The translations under genes were made by a program, and so were the position numbers. From Plenodomus lindquistii (taxonomy: Eukaryota; Ascomycota; Dothideomycetes; Pleosporales; Leptosphaeriaceae): a stretch of DNA of 64,000 nucleotides. Where the stretch lies: the NCBI GenBank assembly GCA_025504975.1, contig JANUWI010000003.1:1488001-1552000 (forward strand). The letters are read 5' to 3'. Of this stretch, positions 1 through 12,515 are shown in pieces (position 1 is the first letter of the stretch; every line of letters starts with the position of its first letter). The notes under the pieces were generated by a model. The model was given only the letters and a program-made list of their open reading frames with translations, made no database searches and was not told where the DNA came from.

Positions 1-2067
1 ATGAGTGACCACTGCCGCCTGCAGCTGAAGAAAAGAAAGAAGTTCGGGCTTGCCGAAGGGTTGAAATTGTTTGAAGGGACGATAGAGACAGTGGGAAGGG
101 TGTGTGAAGTGATGAGGCAAGGGAGTGTGGTGGTTGGGTCTTGCCTATTGTGTCACGACTGGAAATTGAGCCGGCCACTAGCGCCGACAAGCGTTTGCAG
201 ATGCGATTGAAAAGTGCATCTGTCGAACCGTATTGTTTTCGAGACACCGAGTCTGGTTATAAGAGATGATACTCGCTTTCACCGGTGAATCACGGCGTGA
301 AACGCGAAGCGGGTTGTAGTTCGAGGATGTAAGGACTGAAACACCATTGCGCCTCCAGCAGGCTCGGCATTGTGAACAAGATCTGGCGGCTCGCTTCGTG
401 TGAACAGACTGCTGTCGAGTTGGGTAATCAAAGAAATGATGGAGAGACAATGGGCACCCCGGCGAAGGAACAAACTCACATTGCTGGCCGCCACCCGTCA
501 ATGAACCACTTCGCCGACCCAAGAAATCTAGACTCGACTTCGCAGTATTCGAGACCAGTATCATCTCCTGGCGATAGTGAGGTATCTTCGTGCTGGTGGA
601 GGACAAACAGTACATCCCTTTGCTCATTGACCTTGAACACTCACCCAATGTGCTCGATCTTTGTAAGCGGGCACATATTCAGGAAGCAACCGAGAAAAAT
701 CTAGGAATCTACCGTGTTTCAAACGATGAGTGTGCTCCGATTTCCTAGCCATACGTGAGACAACAGAGATAGCTGCACTGGGTATATGAATGAACGTTGA
801 CCAGAACGGTACGAGAAGTGACGACTGATTGAAGAAAGAGAGATAGAGAGAGAGACAGTCGGTATATGTTTATAGATATGAAACGAGTATCTGCGCGACC
901 GGCTCAGAGGACCGTATGCGGATTGCTACTCCATGTCCATACTCGCTCACTTACTCATTGCGTTGAGTACGGTCTGTGTTGCCCACAAGGTACAGTGAGT
1001 CAACAAGCAGCATCCCACATTAACCCAAGATGCCTACAACCCCAACTACGTGGGAAAGCGGGTCGACTGTTGTGTCCTTGTTTTGTCGTGCACAATGAAA
1101 GTCCACGCCCGCTTTGTTGAAAGGACAGTACGTGAACAGAAAACAGGGCTAACAAGCTTGCAACATGTCCCGCATGCAAGAAAGCGTACTTCCCAATCAT
1201 CAGGATGTCTTGTTGGACATCACTCCTAGAAGAAACGATAATGGGTGAAGTGAGTGTTGATGATATGGACCAACACGACGGCCACCAGTTGGAGGCGTCG
1301 AAAGCGGGGTACGTGTTCCACAGCATCGAGAACGCACGCTACCCCTCGAAGTTTTGAACGCGGGGCAAGGATTTGGCTCCTTACTTACACTTCACATCAA
1401 TCGTGGCCTCTTTGTTGCCCTTTGTTCACCTTGCGACGCGTTGGAATGTGTGAGATGAAGAAGAAGCAGACCTGGCCGAATGGACGCACATCTCAAGTGA
1501 ACAGGAAAGGGACACATTGCATGCGTGGTGACTGCGCACACAATGCGAACCTCACGCCTCACACACACACAAAGAAACCAGAAGCCTTGCACGGCCTTTG
1601 CCCTTTTCCCACCGCCCACGGAAAAAGTCGAATCCAATCAAGTCGAAATCTCGCGTGCAGAGTCCAGACAGGACTGCCCGTGCACGGCGCACATACCCAT
1701 CCTCTCGATCCTGCAACTAACACACGTCACCCAACAGTTCTGTTCACTATAGATACCTAATATTTTGAACCTGTTCTTGTGCAGTGCGAGGATTTGTACG
1801 AACTCATTTCTTGCCTTTTACCAGAAGTGACCGCGAGTCCCGCACAACACTGCACTTCTCAAATCTTTGGAATATCATCGCTCATTCGTGAGTTCGAAAC
1901 TTTGTTTTTGCATCTTGTTTTTGCTCTTTTTGCACCTACACTTTCTTGGAACACAAACAACATCAACCATGCACATATAGCTTAACGTGCAGAGTAAGTG
2001 CGGAATAATTAATCACATGTACTCATTCTATTTGCATGTGCCAATTGTCTTCCTTTGACAAGCCCTT
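1..2067. other. Left-edge stretch with no recognisable gene
   Basis: I see only short open frames on both strands, none with a recognisable domain, a consistent splice pattern or a start context. An open frame runs in from base 1 on the plus strand and stops at 210; it could be the tail of a gene outside the window but is not recognisable. The stretch has (CA)n-like patches near 1560-1575 and T-rich sequence near 1900-1960. The right end is the 3' flank of the minus-strand GUP1 gene. Confidence 0.5.
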
Positions 2068-4139
2068 TTAACACTTCATCTTAATCCCCCTCCTCTTTTC
2101 ATTCTCCCTCCACTCAAACATAAACTGCACTCCCGTGAACAAGGCCACACACGCCGTCGCCAAAAACCTCCACCCACTATACGTCCCAAAGATACCCGCA
2201 ACCAACTCCTTCAACCCATCCACACCCAGCGCAAACCCCACCAGATTCGCCGCCATCAGCATCAATATCTCGCCCACCGCCCCGACCCCACAAAGCCAGC
2301 GATACGCATCCGGACTATCCTTCCACCTGCGCGCCGGAAACAACGCACCCGCTATAATCTCCGGCAGCACAAACAGCGTAACCAACCACCCCCACATCAA
2401 CAACCTCAACTGGATATCATGCCAAATCGCAATAAACGTGAACACAGCCAGGTAATTCGCAACCTGTCTCGCCTTGCCCCACACACCAGGCGTCTTACTA
2501 CCCCCTAGCGGAATGTACAAGTACCGCAACACCCACTTATTATAACTGCGATGCCAGCCACGCCAAAACTGCGTCACGCTGTAATTATCGCTCATACAAC
2601 GCACCATGTTCTCTGGCGCATCGATACCATCAAGTAGTGCCCAGAGACGGAAGAAGCGCCATGGAATCAGCAGTTTGAGCCAAATGTGCTTAAGGTTGAG
2701 GAAACCTAGCATACTGAGTTGGGCAGGCGTGTACGTGTTCCAATCTGGTTTGGCGTGGAAAATGGCGACCATGTAGAGGTAGTGGATCATGACTTCCATT
2801 GTTAGCAGGACGATGCCGAAGCGTACGGCGTACATGAGTGTGCGGTTTGGGGTGATGCTGTGGGGTTTGTAGCGGCATTGCGAGATGTAGTCGTTGAAGG
2901 TGAGGATGGGGCCGGCAAGGTAAAGTGGAGAGTACATGGTGTAGGCGAAGTAGTTGCGGAAGGAGTAGTCTGTTGGTTTTGCGGGGATGGTGACGCGGTC
3001 GCGTTCGGAGAGGTTGGAGGGATCGAGTTGTTTCTTCTTGATGTCGTTAGTGGGGTGACGTGTGGGGATGGGGAGGGACGCACTTCTATGGGATTGCTAC
3101 TACTGTGGGTGTTGAAGGACCAGTAGTAGTCGAGGTTGTAGCTAATGAGGCGCAAAATGGTGAAGTTGAAGAGGACTTCCCAGCGGGGGATCAGACCGCC
3201 GTAGTTGTCGAGGGTGTGGCCGATGTTGTAGGCTGGCTGGTTCTTCTCCGATGGGGGAGATGGGAGAAAGGTACCGATGATGTTTGCGTATGAGTAGCCT
3301 TGAGAGAATTCGTTTGCAAAAAGTGTGCCAACGTTGAAGATCCATGTAGCAGCGGGTATGTAAGAACGAGGCAGCTTTTTAGCAATGCAGTAGTTTGCAT
3401 AGAGAATCGCAACAATCTTGAACGCGGAGAAGCCGTGGAGTGCAGCAAGGAAGATGCCAGCGAAGAGAATGTCAAAAGAGATGCGTTGATCGAGGCGGGC
3501 ATCTGCGGCGGCTGAAGGGGTTAAACCCATGGTAAGACCTCCATTGCTAGTGGAGGGACGGACTTGAGTGTAGGTTTCCGCTCTCCAAAACGAATCGTAC
3601 GCCTTGCGGACGAAGGGATGTAGTGCCACTACGATGAAGAGATACGGGATGTTCTGCCTGAAGCCAGAGTACTGGGCATCGACATTGTCCTTGAAAGGTC
3701 AGTCAGCCTACCGAAAGCATGTGACAGGGGCGAGACAACGTACAACTTTCCGCCCCGGTATCCAGCCGTCAGAAAGCAAGTGTGAGAACTTTGGGTAGTT
3801 TGGATGTGATTCTGGTTCGAGATTAGGAAACATGCTCTCATGGGTGATCTTGGTTCTGTATGCACCTATGGACACATCATGCACCAGCTTGATGATGAAG
3901 TAGATACTGGCGGATATGGACACGTAGTAAAAGTAGAACTCTGGCGTCCGCCATCGAGGCGGTTGGACACTTTCGCTTATAGTTCCACTCTTGCCCTTAC
4001 CATGCTGCACAGGCAACGGTCCGGCTGGGTCGAGTTTCGCTTCTTCGAGAGCCTCCTTCGGGGGTGCCGTCGCTGGTACGATGAAGCGGGTGTCCAGGGT
4101 GTCCAGCGAGTACAACTGGCGGACGAATCGAAGGGCCAT
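2068..4139 (-). CDS. GUP1: Gup1-like MBOAT O-acyltransferase
   Basis: Three exons, read from 4139 down: 4139-3744, 3689-3084, 3036-2068. Introns are 3690-3743 (54 bp) and 3037-3083 (47 bp, branch CTAAC). The spliced protein is about 656 aa; yeast Gup1 is 560. It is a polytopic membrane protein. The third exon opens near the motif YLAGPILTFNDYIS and carries the MBOAT-type stretch FWRGWHRSYNKW followed by YIPLGG. The conserved MBOAT histidine lies in AIWHD. In yeast, Gup1 acts in the ER and remodels GPI-anchor lipids by adding a long acyl chain; glycerol-uptake phenotypes were reported earlier. The splice across NPIE/KKQLDPSNL restores a stretch conserved in Gup1. It is divergent from ARP4, with 292 bp between the two start codons. 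The 5' end is the first ATG of a long frame and fits the family; the N-terminal 60 residues are less conserved. Confidence 0.9.
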
Positions 4140-4431
4140 GGTGATTCCGAGACTATCTCTTCATTCTCTATCCGTCTAGGGCCCTGGTGAACGTGACAGG
4201 GAACGTGGGTGCGGAGACGGCGCGGGGGGCAGGTGCGGTGATGGAGGCCAGCTCCGCAACCTCAACCTGTGGAGTTCGCGTCTTTGCGACAGCTTGCCTT
4301 GAACACCAACGCTGCGCCCCACGACTCGACGCCTTGACGACCCCACAACTGAGTGATTACGCGTCAATTGCGATAATAAACACACTTGCAATATCTCGGC
4401 TGCATTTTGCGCACTGCGATTGTTGCGCGCA
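4140..4431. promoter_or_regulatory. Shared divergent promoter, GUP1/ARP4
   Basis: The 292 bp between two divergent start codons must hold both 5' UTRs and promoters. No specific site could be assigned by eye. Confidence 0.45.
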
Positions 4432-5872
4432 ATGAACATTCCAAACTCGTCGACCGCGCCCGTCGCCGGCGAGTACGCTGGAGGTACGTAGAGCTCCATG
4501 AAGCTTGATCGCGGGCCGCCACTGACTCTACTGCATAGACGAGGTGTCGGCGATCGTGCTCGACCCCGGCTACTCGACCGTACGCGCCGGATTCGCTGGT
4601 GAGGACGTGCCCAAATCCGTGTGCCCTTCCTTCTACGGCCAAAAAGACGGTTCCCTCCTCTTTGGCGAGAACGCGATACATTCACCCACTGGCGGCCTCG
4701 AGATCAAGAATTACTGGGGCGCCGATGGCATTGTAGAAGACTGGGACACTGCGACCAAGCTGTGGGAGTATGCCATCACCAGCAGACTGACTGGCACAAA
4801 GCCGGGCGATCCTTCAAGAAACGGGCTGAATGACAAGGACGAAGGAGCAACAGACGTGGACATGGAAGATCTAGACAACAACGAGAAGCCATTGGAGGAC
4901 AGCCCGCTCCTCGTCACAGAACCTGGCTGGAACAGCGCAAAGGCACGGGAAAAGTACATTGAAATCGCCATGGAGGACTGGGGCGCGCCCGCCTTTTTCC
5001 TGCAAAAGACTGGTGTCCTCGCTGCCTTTGCGTCTGGCAAATCCTCTGGCATCATCATCGACGTCGGCGCCTCGCACACGTCCGTCACGCCCGTGCTGGA
5101 CGGCATGGTCCTCCGCAAAGGCGTCATGAAGTCGCCTCTCGCCGGCAACTTTGTCTCGTCTCAAATCCGGCAAATCTTCAAGCAAGCCACGCCCGAAGTC
5201 CCCCTAACACCGCACTACATGGTGTCGTCCAAAACGCTCGTCGACGCCGGCGCCCCCGCCCAAGCAACCTACAAGAAATTCGACATACCCCCAACCCCGT
5301 CCTTCCGCCTCAACGAAGAAGATCGCATCCTTACCGAATTCAAAGAATCCGTCGTCGAAGTCTGGCCGGGCCCCGGCCGCTTCAGCAATGGCACAAACGA
5401 GGAAATTGCGAAAAACACTCCCGGCCGCCCGTTCGAAATGCCAGACGGCTGGAACCAAGTCTTTACCAGCGAGCGCTTCCGCGCCGCAGAAGGCCTCTTC
5501 GACGCATCTGCCGCCTTGCCCATTGACGGCCAACCCAAGCCCAAAGACGAACAAACAATCCCCAAACTCGTCCAAGCGGCCGTTGCCCAAGTCGACGCAG
5601 ACCAGCGCCCCTTACTCCTCAGCAACATTGTCGTAACGGGCGGCTCAACACTCCTCTATAAATTCAACGAGCGTCTCAATTACGAAATCAACAGCCAATA
5701 CCCGTCTACGAGGAATAAACTCATTGCGCCCGGGAGTGTGGTGGAGCGCAAGTATGCGGCGTGGATTGGGGGTAGTATATTGGCTAGTTTGGGGAGTTTT
5801 CACCAGCTGTGGATTTCGAGGAAGGAATATGAGGAGCATGGGGCGGGGATTGTGGAGAAGAGGTGTAGGTAG
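4432..5872 (+). CDS. ARP4: Actin-related protein Arp4
   Basis: Two exons, 4432-4483 and 4539-5872, with a 55 bp intron at 4484-4538 (donor GTACGT, branch CTGAC). The product is about 461 aa; yeast Arp4 is 489. After a short N-terminal tail the actin fold begins with VLDPGYSTVRAGFAGED, equivalent to the phosphate-1 loop region of actin. A second nucleotide-binding segment, IIIDVGASHTSVTPV, follows. An acidic insertion rich in D/E lies around residues 120-145. In fungi Arp4 is a nuclear subunit of the NuA4 acetyltransferase and of the INO80 and SWR1 remodellers. The window also encodes an RSC bromodomain subunit, so two chromatin genes are present, though 33 kb apart. The start is supported by the short first exon, which restores the frame upstream of the conserved glycine-rich loop. 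Confidence 0.93.
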
Positions 5873-6188
5873 AGATGAGATGAGATGGTTGGGAGTGGGT
5901 GTGTTATGGATTGCCCAGCTGGCGTACTTGGGGAGTGGGAAAAAAGCTGTCATGAGTCGAGTTTTGCTGAGAGATGGTGTGTAATGCGATGTAGTCAATG
6001 TCCAAAATGTTCAAAAATCAGCACGGAGAGCAGAGCAGGTTGTTTGTTTGGTCGTGATCGTGATCGTATTGCCTCGGTCATAGGTACTTGTGTACCTTTA
6101 TAATAGGGCTATGGTACTTCTTTCGTGTTCCGTAACGCCATCCATGTAGTCTCTCTGCCCCACCACCTCTCCACAATCAACCAACCGT
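5873..6188. other. Convergent 3' spacer, ARP4/PUP1
   Basis: Both flanking genes end here. I see no further coding frame; it should contain both 3' UTRs. Confidence 0.5.
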
Positions 6189-7073
6189 CTATGAGTCTAC
6201 ATCCATTGTCTCGGCCGTACCCGTAACACTGTCATCCTTCAACTCATGTACAGTGACATACTTGCTAATCTCCTCCTTTGTAATAATCTTCTCGTTCAAC
6301 ACAGCCGTCGTACCCCTTGGGAAGCGGTAATTCCGCTGCTTGGGCTGCCTCGTGTTGGGCGTCTTGAAGTTGCGCATGAGCGTCGTCTTCTCCTGCGTAA
6401 TGACCGCGACATCGACATTGCTTCCTGATCCCAAATCGTTCCAGATACCAGCCTCAATGGCGTTTGCACACAGCGTAATGGCATCTTCGCGCGACAAGTC
6501 GCCCTTCCACTGTGTCTCGAAGACGGACATGGCGGCCAGGGAGCCCGAGCCCATGGTCACGTAGGGCAGCTTGTCGGTGGAGCCGTGGGCGTGGACGGTG
6601 AAGAGGTGGGCGCCCGTGGGATCGCAGCCGGCAACGACGAGGTAGGCGCCAATGTGGCCTTGGTGGCGGAACAGATGTTGCTTGAGCATGGTCATGCAGG
6701 TGACGACGCGGGGCTTGCGGCCGGTGGACAGGGCGTGCAGTTCGAGGTTGGACGAGATGATGGCCGTGGTGAATTCCGTGTCTGCGGCGGTTCCGGCACC
6801 GGCACACCAGATTTGGGGGGAGATGTAGTGGAGCTTCTCGCAGTTCTATTGCAGACAATTTAGCTACTGCCGTCTTGATGTTGTAAATGGGCTGCCCACC
6901 TTGTCTGCTACTATGGGCCCGCTGGTGGCGCGGGTATCTGCTGCAATGACGACGCCGCCGTCAAAGAGACAGCCCACAATGGTGGTTCCTGTGCTGGTGG
7001 CCTTGGGGAGGGGGACGCCCTGGGCGTGGAGGGCCGCATTGCGGTTGTGGTTGGAGAAGTCGAAGCCGCCCAT
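6189..7073 (-). CDS. PUP1: 20S proteasome beta-2 subunit (Pup1)
   Basis: Two exons, 7073-6900 and 6845-6189, with a 54 bp intron at 6846-6899. The product is 276 aa; yeast Pup1 is 261. It is an N-terminal nucleophile hydrolase. The propeptide ends at Gly29 and the mature protein would begin TTIVG, making Thr30 the catalytic threonine. Asp46 and Lys62 fall where mature residues 17 and 33 are expected. Splicing joins IVADK to NCEKL exactly as in the family. Later segments such as GSGSLAAM, GIWNDLGSGSNVD and NYRFPRGTTAVL are diagnostic of beta-2, the trypsin-like site of the proteasome. It is divergent from NUP159 across 515 bp. I looked for the yeast PACE element (GGTGGCAAA) in that spacer and did not find an exact copy. 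Confidence 0.96.
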
Positions 7074-7588
7074 GGTGGTGTTGTGGGTGTGTGTGGTGTG
7101 TATGGTAGTGTTGGAGATTATTTATCCGACAGAAGCTTCACCGGTGTCGAGAGGAAGCTCTGGTACGTGGGTGGTGGTGGGCTGGTGGTGTTTGTGAGAT
7201 AGTGCAGGCGGCGGCGACGGGCGCTGCAGTGAGGTTGCGTTGCGTAGCTGTCGTGCCTGGAGCTTGGGCCTTGGCAACATCCCCAACTAGCTCGTCACTG
7301 AACTTTTGGCAATCAACAAAGCGCGTTGGGGAAATGCTCAGTTTGCTGTCGCAGACCTGACGCCCGACTGCTTGGAAGCCCGAGACACGTACATGCTCTC
7401 GATTGAATTTAAAAGAATCCCCTAATCTTCACAACTCGCACGATCCAGCCCATTGCCGGCGACACGCTCCTTGCCCATCTTCGCCTACATCCGTACAGTT
7501 CGCGCGCAAACCCCGATGACATAGCAGAACATCACGACGCGACAAAAGCTGCAGATTCGGACGCGCACAAGCTTCGTCTACCTTCACC
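7074..7588. promoter_or_regulatory. Divergent intergenic region, PUP1/NUP159
   Basis: 515 bp between divergent starts. GT-rich purine/pyrimidine tracts lie next to PUP1 (about 7080-7190). No coding frame and no identifiable factor site. Confidence 0.45.
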
Positions 7589-10500
7589 ATGGCTTCTGGC
7601 AATGCGCCGGCCATAGAAACTGGCCCAGAGGTGCAGGAAGTCGAGACAGAGGTAGCAATCACCACCACAGACGCCAGCCATACACCGAGCGCTAACACAA
7701 CCACAGCACCTGGGCTTCAAGGTGTTGGCCCAGGGAAAAGCAGGACCCAAGAAGGTCAAGATCCTCCCACCATGGCCGGCCAACCAGCTGCCCTCGACAT
7801 CAGCGACGCTCCTCTCCATATCCTCCAAGCAGGGCCTCTTAGCCGCCGCTGGGCCAGGAACCCTCGTTGTCACCTCCACCGCAGGCGTGCGCAATGCCTA
7901 CCAGAACCAGACCCTCTCCGAGACAATCAAGGACGCGAGTGACGATCGCCTGAATCAGCGCGATCTCGATGTCGTCAGCGACTTCGCCGTAGACACGACG
8001 CTCGAAGTCCCTACCCTGCGCCATGTCGTCTTCTCCACCGACGGAGACTTTTTGGTCATTTCTGCCGAGGAGGGTGGAGGCCTGGCAGTCTTCGAGACGG
8101 ACAAGCTGAAGGCTGGAAACAAAGACCCGTCGTCGCAAATCGCTACCGACAAGATCGCAATCCGCGCACTCCAACCAAACCCTACGCCCGAAATGGCACA
8201 CTACTACGCCGCTGTTCTCGAAACCGGAAGACTTGTCATCGCCGAGGTCGCGAGCGGAGTGATGAAGACTATCAAGGACGAAGGTGTCAGCTGTGTGGCC
8301 TGGAGTACGCGCGGAAAGGCCGTGATTGCCGGTCTTACCGACGGCAGCGTTGCCATACTCTTGGCTGACGGGACTCTGAAGGCAGTGGTTCCGCGCCCAC
8401 CTGAGGTCGATGACAGCTTTGCTGGTAAGTCAACAATTGGTTTCGCAATGGATACAGGCGACTGCTAACTGCCACAGTGACTGGCCTATCATGGCTGAAC
8501 AATGACGAGTTCTTCATCATCCATTCTGTGAAGCAACAAGACCCGCAAGACGCACAAGACAGCAAGTACCACTACGTCAGGAGCAACAAAGGCTGGACTT
8601 CGTTCACATTCCGTGAGGTTGTGTGGGATCCAATCGCCCCTTCGCGAGACGGCATACCTCGAGCGCTACCTCCACGATTCTCTGCCATGCGTCTACGAAA
8701 CTGGAAGCCAGATCTCGATGACATGCTCATCATCACAAACTCGCACACTGATTCCATTGCGGTATTTGCGTCAACTAGCCAGAAAATCTCCCCTGATCAG
8801 GGCGACTGCAATGAGCTCATGATGGTGGGTCTTGAGGATTCGAAGAAAGCTGCTGTGCCGCGGACAGTCTATGGCGATGATACAGACAGTGTCTTTGTCG
8901 GCGAAGCTCTTGATCTCTCCAGCACTGAAAAGATCAGACGGCCGATTCCTGCATTGGAAGAGATTGAGGAAGCTCCATGGCCCCTTCCCGCATACATGGC
9001 CCTCACACACGAGGGAGTCTTAGCATCGTGGTGGATAGTCTGGAATCGATCCATCGAGGCCAACGAACGCTATCCGGGCCTCACCTTCGATGGCACCACG
9101 ACAGCACCAGCAAGCGCTACTCCAGCCAAATCTGCACCACAGGCCGGGTCCATGTTTGGACAAACTTCCACTCCTGCCTCCAAGATTCCACAGGCCTTCA
9201 GCAGACCATTATCTACTTTTGGTACGCCGCCCAGTTCACAAGCTGGCAACACCGGATCTGCTTTTGGCTCAACGACACCTTCCACACTCATGAAGCCTAC
9301 ACCGCCAGGCTTTGGCACCCCTGGATTTGGCACCACGACGCCAGCCTTTGGAAAGCCTGCGCAGCCAGCATTTGGGGCTCCCTCATCGATAGGGAAACCC
9401 GCCTTTGGAGCTCCAGCGTTTGGACAATCCGCTCAACCCGCTTTCGGAGCTCCGTCGGCCATTGGAACCCCTGGCGGCTCAGGGTTTGGAGCCGCGGGCG
9501 GCATGGGCAGCAAGGCATCTCCCTGGGGCGCACCACAGGCTTCGCAGAGCCAAGCAAACCCCTTCGCTGCTGCCGCGAGCGGTTCATCGGGATTTGCAAA
9601 GTTTGGACAGACTGGTGCAACTGGCGGGTCTACATTCTCGAGCTTTGGTAGCAATAATGGCACACAATCAGGCTTTGGCTCACTTGGTCAAGGCCAACAG
9701 AAGCCTGGTTTTGCTGGACTGAAGGCCGAGCCAAGTTTTGGTTCCACCGTTACAGTCGATTCTGGTGCTGGGTCTACACTTCCTTCGTGGGCTAACACAC
9801 CCGCGCAAACCGGGTCATCCATCTTTGGTCAGAACACCAAATCGTCCTTCAATACAGCCTCTTTCGAATCAAAAGAGTCTGATATGAGCGATGTGAACGA
9901 GTCGGAACGCCGACAGAGGGACGAAGCTACGCCTACACCTCAGAATCCAACCGCGAAGGCATCCGAGAAGCCACTTTTCGGTCTCGCTGGTGGCTTCAAG
10001 CTTGGTACTACTTTCTCGACCGATGGCACCGCAAAGGACGATCCAGCGAAGCCTGCAGCCCCTGCGAATGGTGCATTCTTCGGAAGCGATTTCTCCAACA
10101 TGCTCGGATCGGTTGGTATGAAGCCTCCTGCTACGCCTCAGAAGGAGGCTCCAGAGAATGGCTCTACTACGCCAGCGTCACCACCAAAGCCGCAATCTTT
10201 CTTTCCCAGTACTACCCCTGCGAAGGAAAGCGCGACTCCCAAGGCAGCGCCGCCTGCGAAAGAATCGTCGACTCCCATCGATGATGCACCTCTTCCACCA
10301 GATTTCACCAAGTCAAAACCTTCCAAAGTGGACGATGCTCCTTTGCCACCAGACTTCGTCAATGTTCCATTGCCAAAGACGAACAACAAGGATGTGCCAC
10401 CGCTGGCCGGCAGTCCGGGCATTAGAGTGCAGGCCCCTGACTTATCTCCAGATGCTCTTCCTCTCGACGATGACGAAGAAGAGTTTTCGGAGGATGAAGA

Positions 10501-12232
10501 GGAGGGTGAGGGCAACGAAGAGGAGGAGGGCGACGAGGAAGATGAGGAAGAAGAGGATGAGGAGGAGGAAGAGACCCCTCGTAAAGAAGCCTCAAAACCC
10601 CCACCATCAACATCCGGCGGTTGGAGTTTTCAGGATAGTGTCAGTCAATCGCCACGCGATTTCCCCCCTGCGCCTACTCCACCAGCTGCCAAATCGGGCG
10701 TCACATTACAGTCCGGTCGCAACAACTCATCGGCTCCGACGACATTGTTTGGTGAGCAGCCAAAATCAACAGGCAATCAGCCAGGACATGCGCCCTCGAC
10801 TCTCTTCGGTCAATCGGTTCAAAAGGATAACTCTTTGTCGTTCGCTGGATCAAAGCCAACCGTACCTCCAAAGCCAATCTTTCCACCCCCGAAAAGTCGG
10901 ACTGAAAACCTCCGCTCACCCAGCCCTGTGCGATCAGTATCTGCCTCGACTGTGCGGCCACGTAGAGAGCCGTTGGTTGCCCCTGGAGCATCACTGAGCG
11001 CCTCTATACAACAATCACAGCCTCCGACTCCGCAACCACAGGTCTCTGATCTGGAAGATGAAGAGGACGAGCGCATGCGTGAACAGTTGGCGCGTCCGAT
11101 TGAACCATCTAGAACTTTGGACGAATTCGTTGCATACCAGAATTATACTGGAGGGTCACCAAGCAAGACTGGTCACGCCGCGCAGATCGAGATGGTTTAC
11201 AAAGACATCAACGGTATGGTGGATGCACTTGGCTGGAACGCACGCTCCATCAAGTCGTTCACCGAGTACCACAAGACGCCGCAGTCTGGTCACAAGGTCG
11301 ATCGTAACACACTAGAAGATGTTCAAGATGAAGGCCAGGATGGCTCATGGTTTGAGCGTTTCACAATGTGCGAAATTGAAGCTTTGAGGGCTCTTGAAGA
11401 TGAGCTGGAACAAGAGCTCGACGCAGGCAGAGTTCAAGATGTACTCGGCAAGCTCGAGCAACTTGCCCGTCTGCTCCGTGATAAGGCGAAGCTGATGACT
11501 CGTCTCAACGACATCCGCCGCCAGATCATCAATCGCAAAGACCCCGAGAAGACACAAGCCTTGCGAACCGCCCCGCTACCCAAGGAAATCGCCGACGGCC
11601 AGAAGGCTCTTCGCAACGACTACGCCCAGCTCCTCATCTCGCTCCAAAAAGCCGAAGAGGCAGCAACCATCCTGCGCACCAAAGTCGTCTCCCAGAGCGC
11701 ATCAAACGGCAAGTCGGGCGCCGTCCCCACCGTCGAAGCCGTCAAAAACACCGTCTTGAAACTCACCGCCCTGGCCGAAAAACGCAACAACGACATCCTC
11801 CTCCTCGAAGCCCAACTCCGCAAAGTCGGTCTCGCAGACCCCAGCCGCCCTTCCTCCTCCGCCACATCCCGCACCCAACAACCAGCCACCACCCCGCGGC
11901 GCGGCCGCGGCACCAACAGCGCCAGTCTCCGCACCGCCGAAACACCATTCGCCACACCACCAACACGCAGCGCACTCAGTCTCCGTGAACTCAACCGCCG
12001 CGCGCTGACACCAGAGGTCGAGGCTTCTCCCACGCCTACAAAGGGTTATGGACTCTTTTCTACGCCAAAGGGAGAGAGCGCTACGCCGGGCAATGAGTTG
12101 GCGCGCTTGAATGAGGCAGTGGATGAGAATATTGATTCATTAAGGGCGGCGGCGAGGAGGAGGAAACAGGTTGCGCTGGGGTTGAAGAAGGCGCTTGCGG
12201 AGAGGGGTGTTAAGGTTACGAGGGTTGGTTGA
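7589..12232 (+). CDS. NUP159: FG-nucleoporin Nup159 (Nup214/CAN family)
   Basis: Three exons: 7589-7651, 7707-8424, 8478-12232. Introns are 55 and 53 bp; the second contains CTAAC. The product is about 1511 aa (yeast 1460). The N-terminal 470 residues lack FG motifs and match the beta-propeller that docks the mRNA-export helicase Dbp5. A long low-complexity region follows from about 9060 to 10860, with many FG, FGT and SxFG dipeptides (phase-forming repeats). It contains an acidic run at about 10459-10575 and a duplicated PLPPDF motif. The C-terminal third, from about 11050, is helical and charged, as expected for the coiled coil that binds Nup82 and Nsp1. The protein sits on the cytoplasmic face of the nuclear pore. 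The first exon encodes only 21 residues, and the ATG at 7589 is the best start for reaching the propeller segment HLGFKVLAQG in frame. Confidence 0.9.
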
Positions 12233-12515
12233 GTTAGTCGTGTGTGTTTGTGGAGGTTGGGAAGTGAAGGTTGGGGTTTGATGGGATGAAAGAATGGCTG
12301 TGGTTGCTGTGGTTGTTGTTGGAGATTATGATTGTTGTATGAATAGCAGGAGGAGTACATACGGCATTACTTTTTTGTGTTCTGGATAATGAAGGGCATT
12401 GCGTTGCGTTGTCGTTTAGAATAGCATTGACCAATACGAAAGTTCCAATCCAAGATAACCCACAACCGCACACTGACTAACTACACCCATCCCATCTATG
12501 CCAGAACCGAGCTCC

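Noticed and set aside
178..704. Overlapping open frames on both strands near the left edge
   Set aside because: No domain, no splice partner and no codon pattern like the real genes; chance openings.
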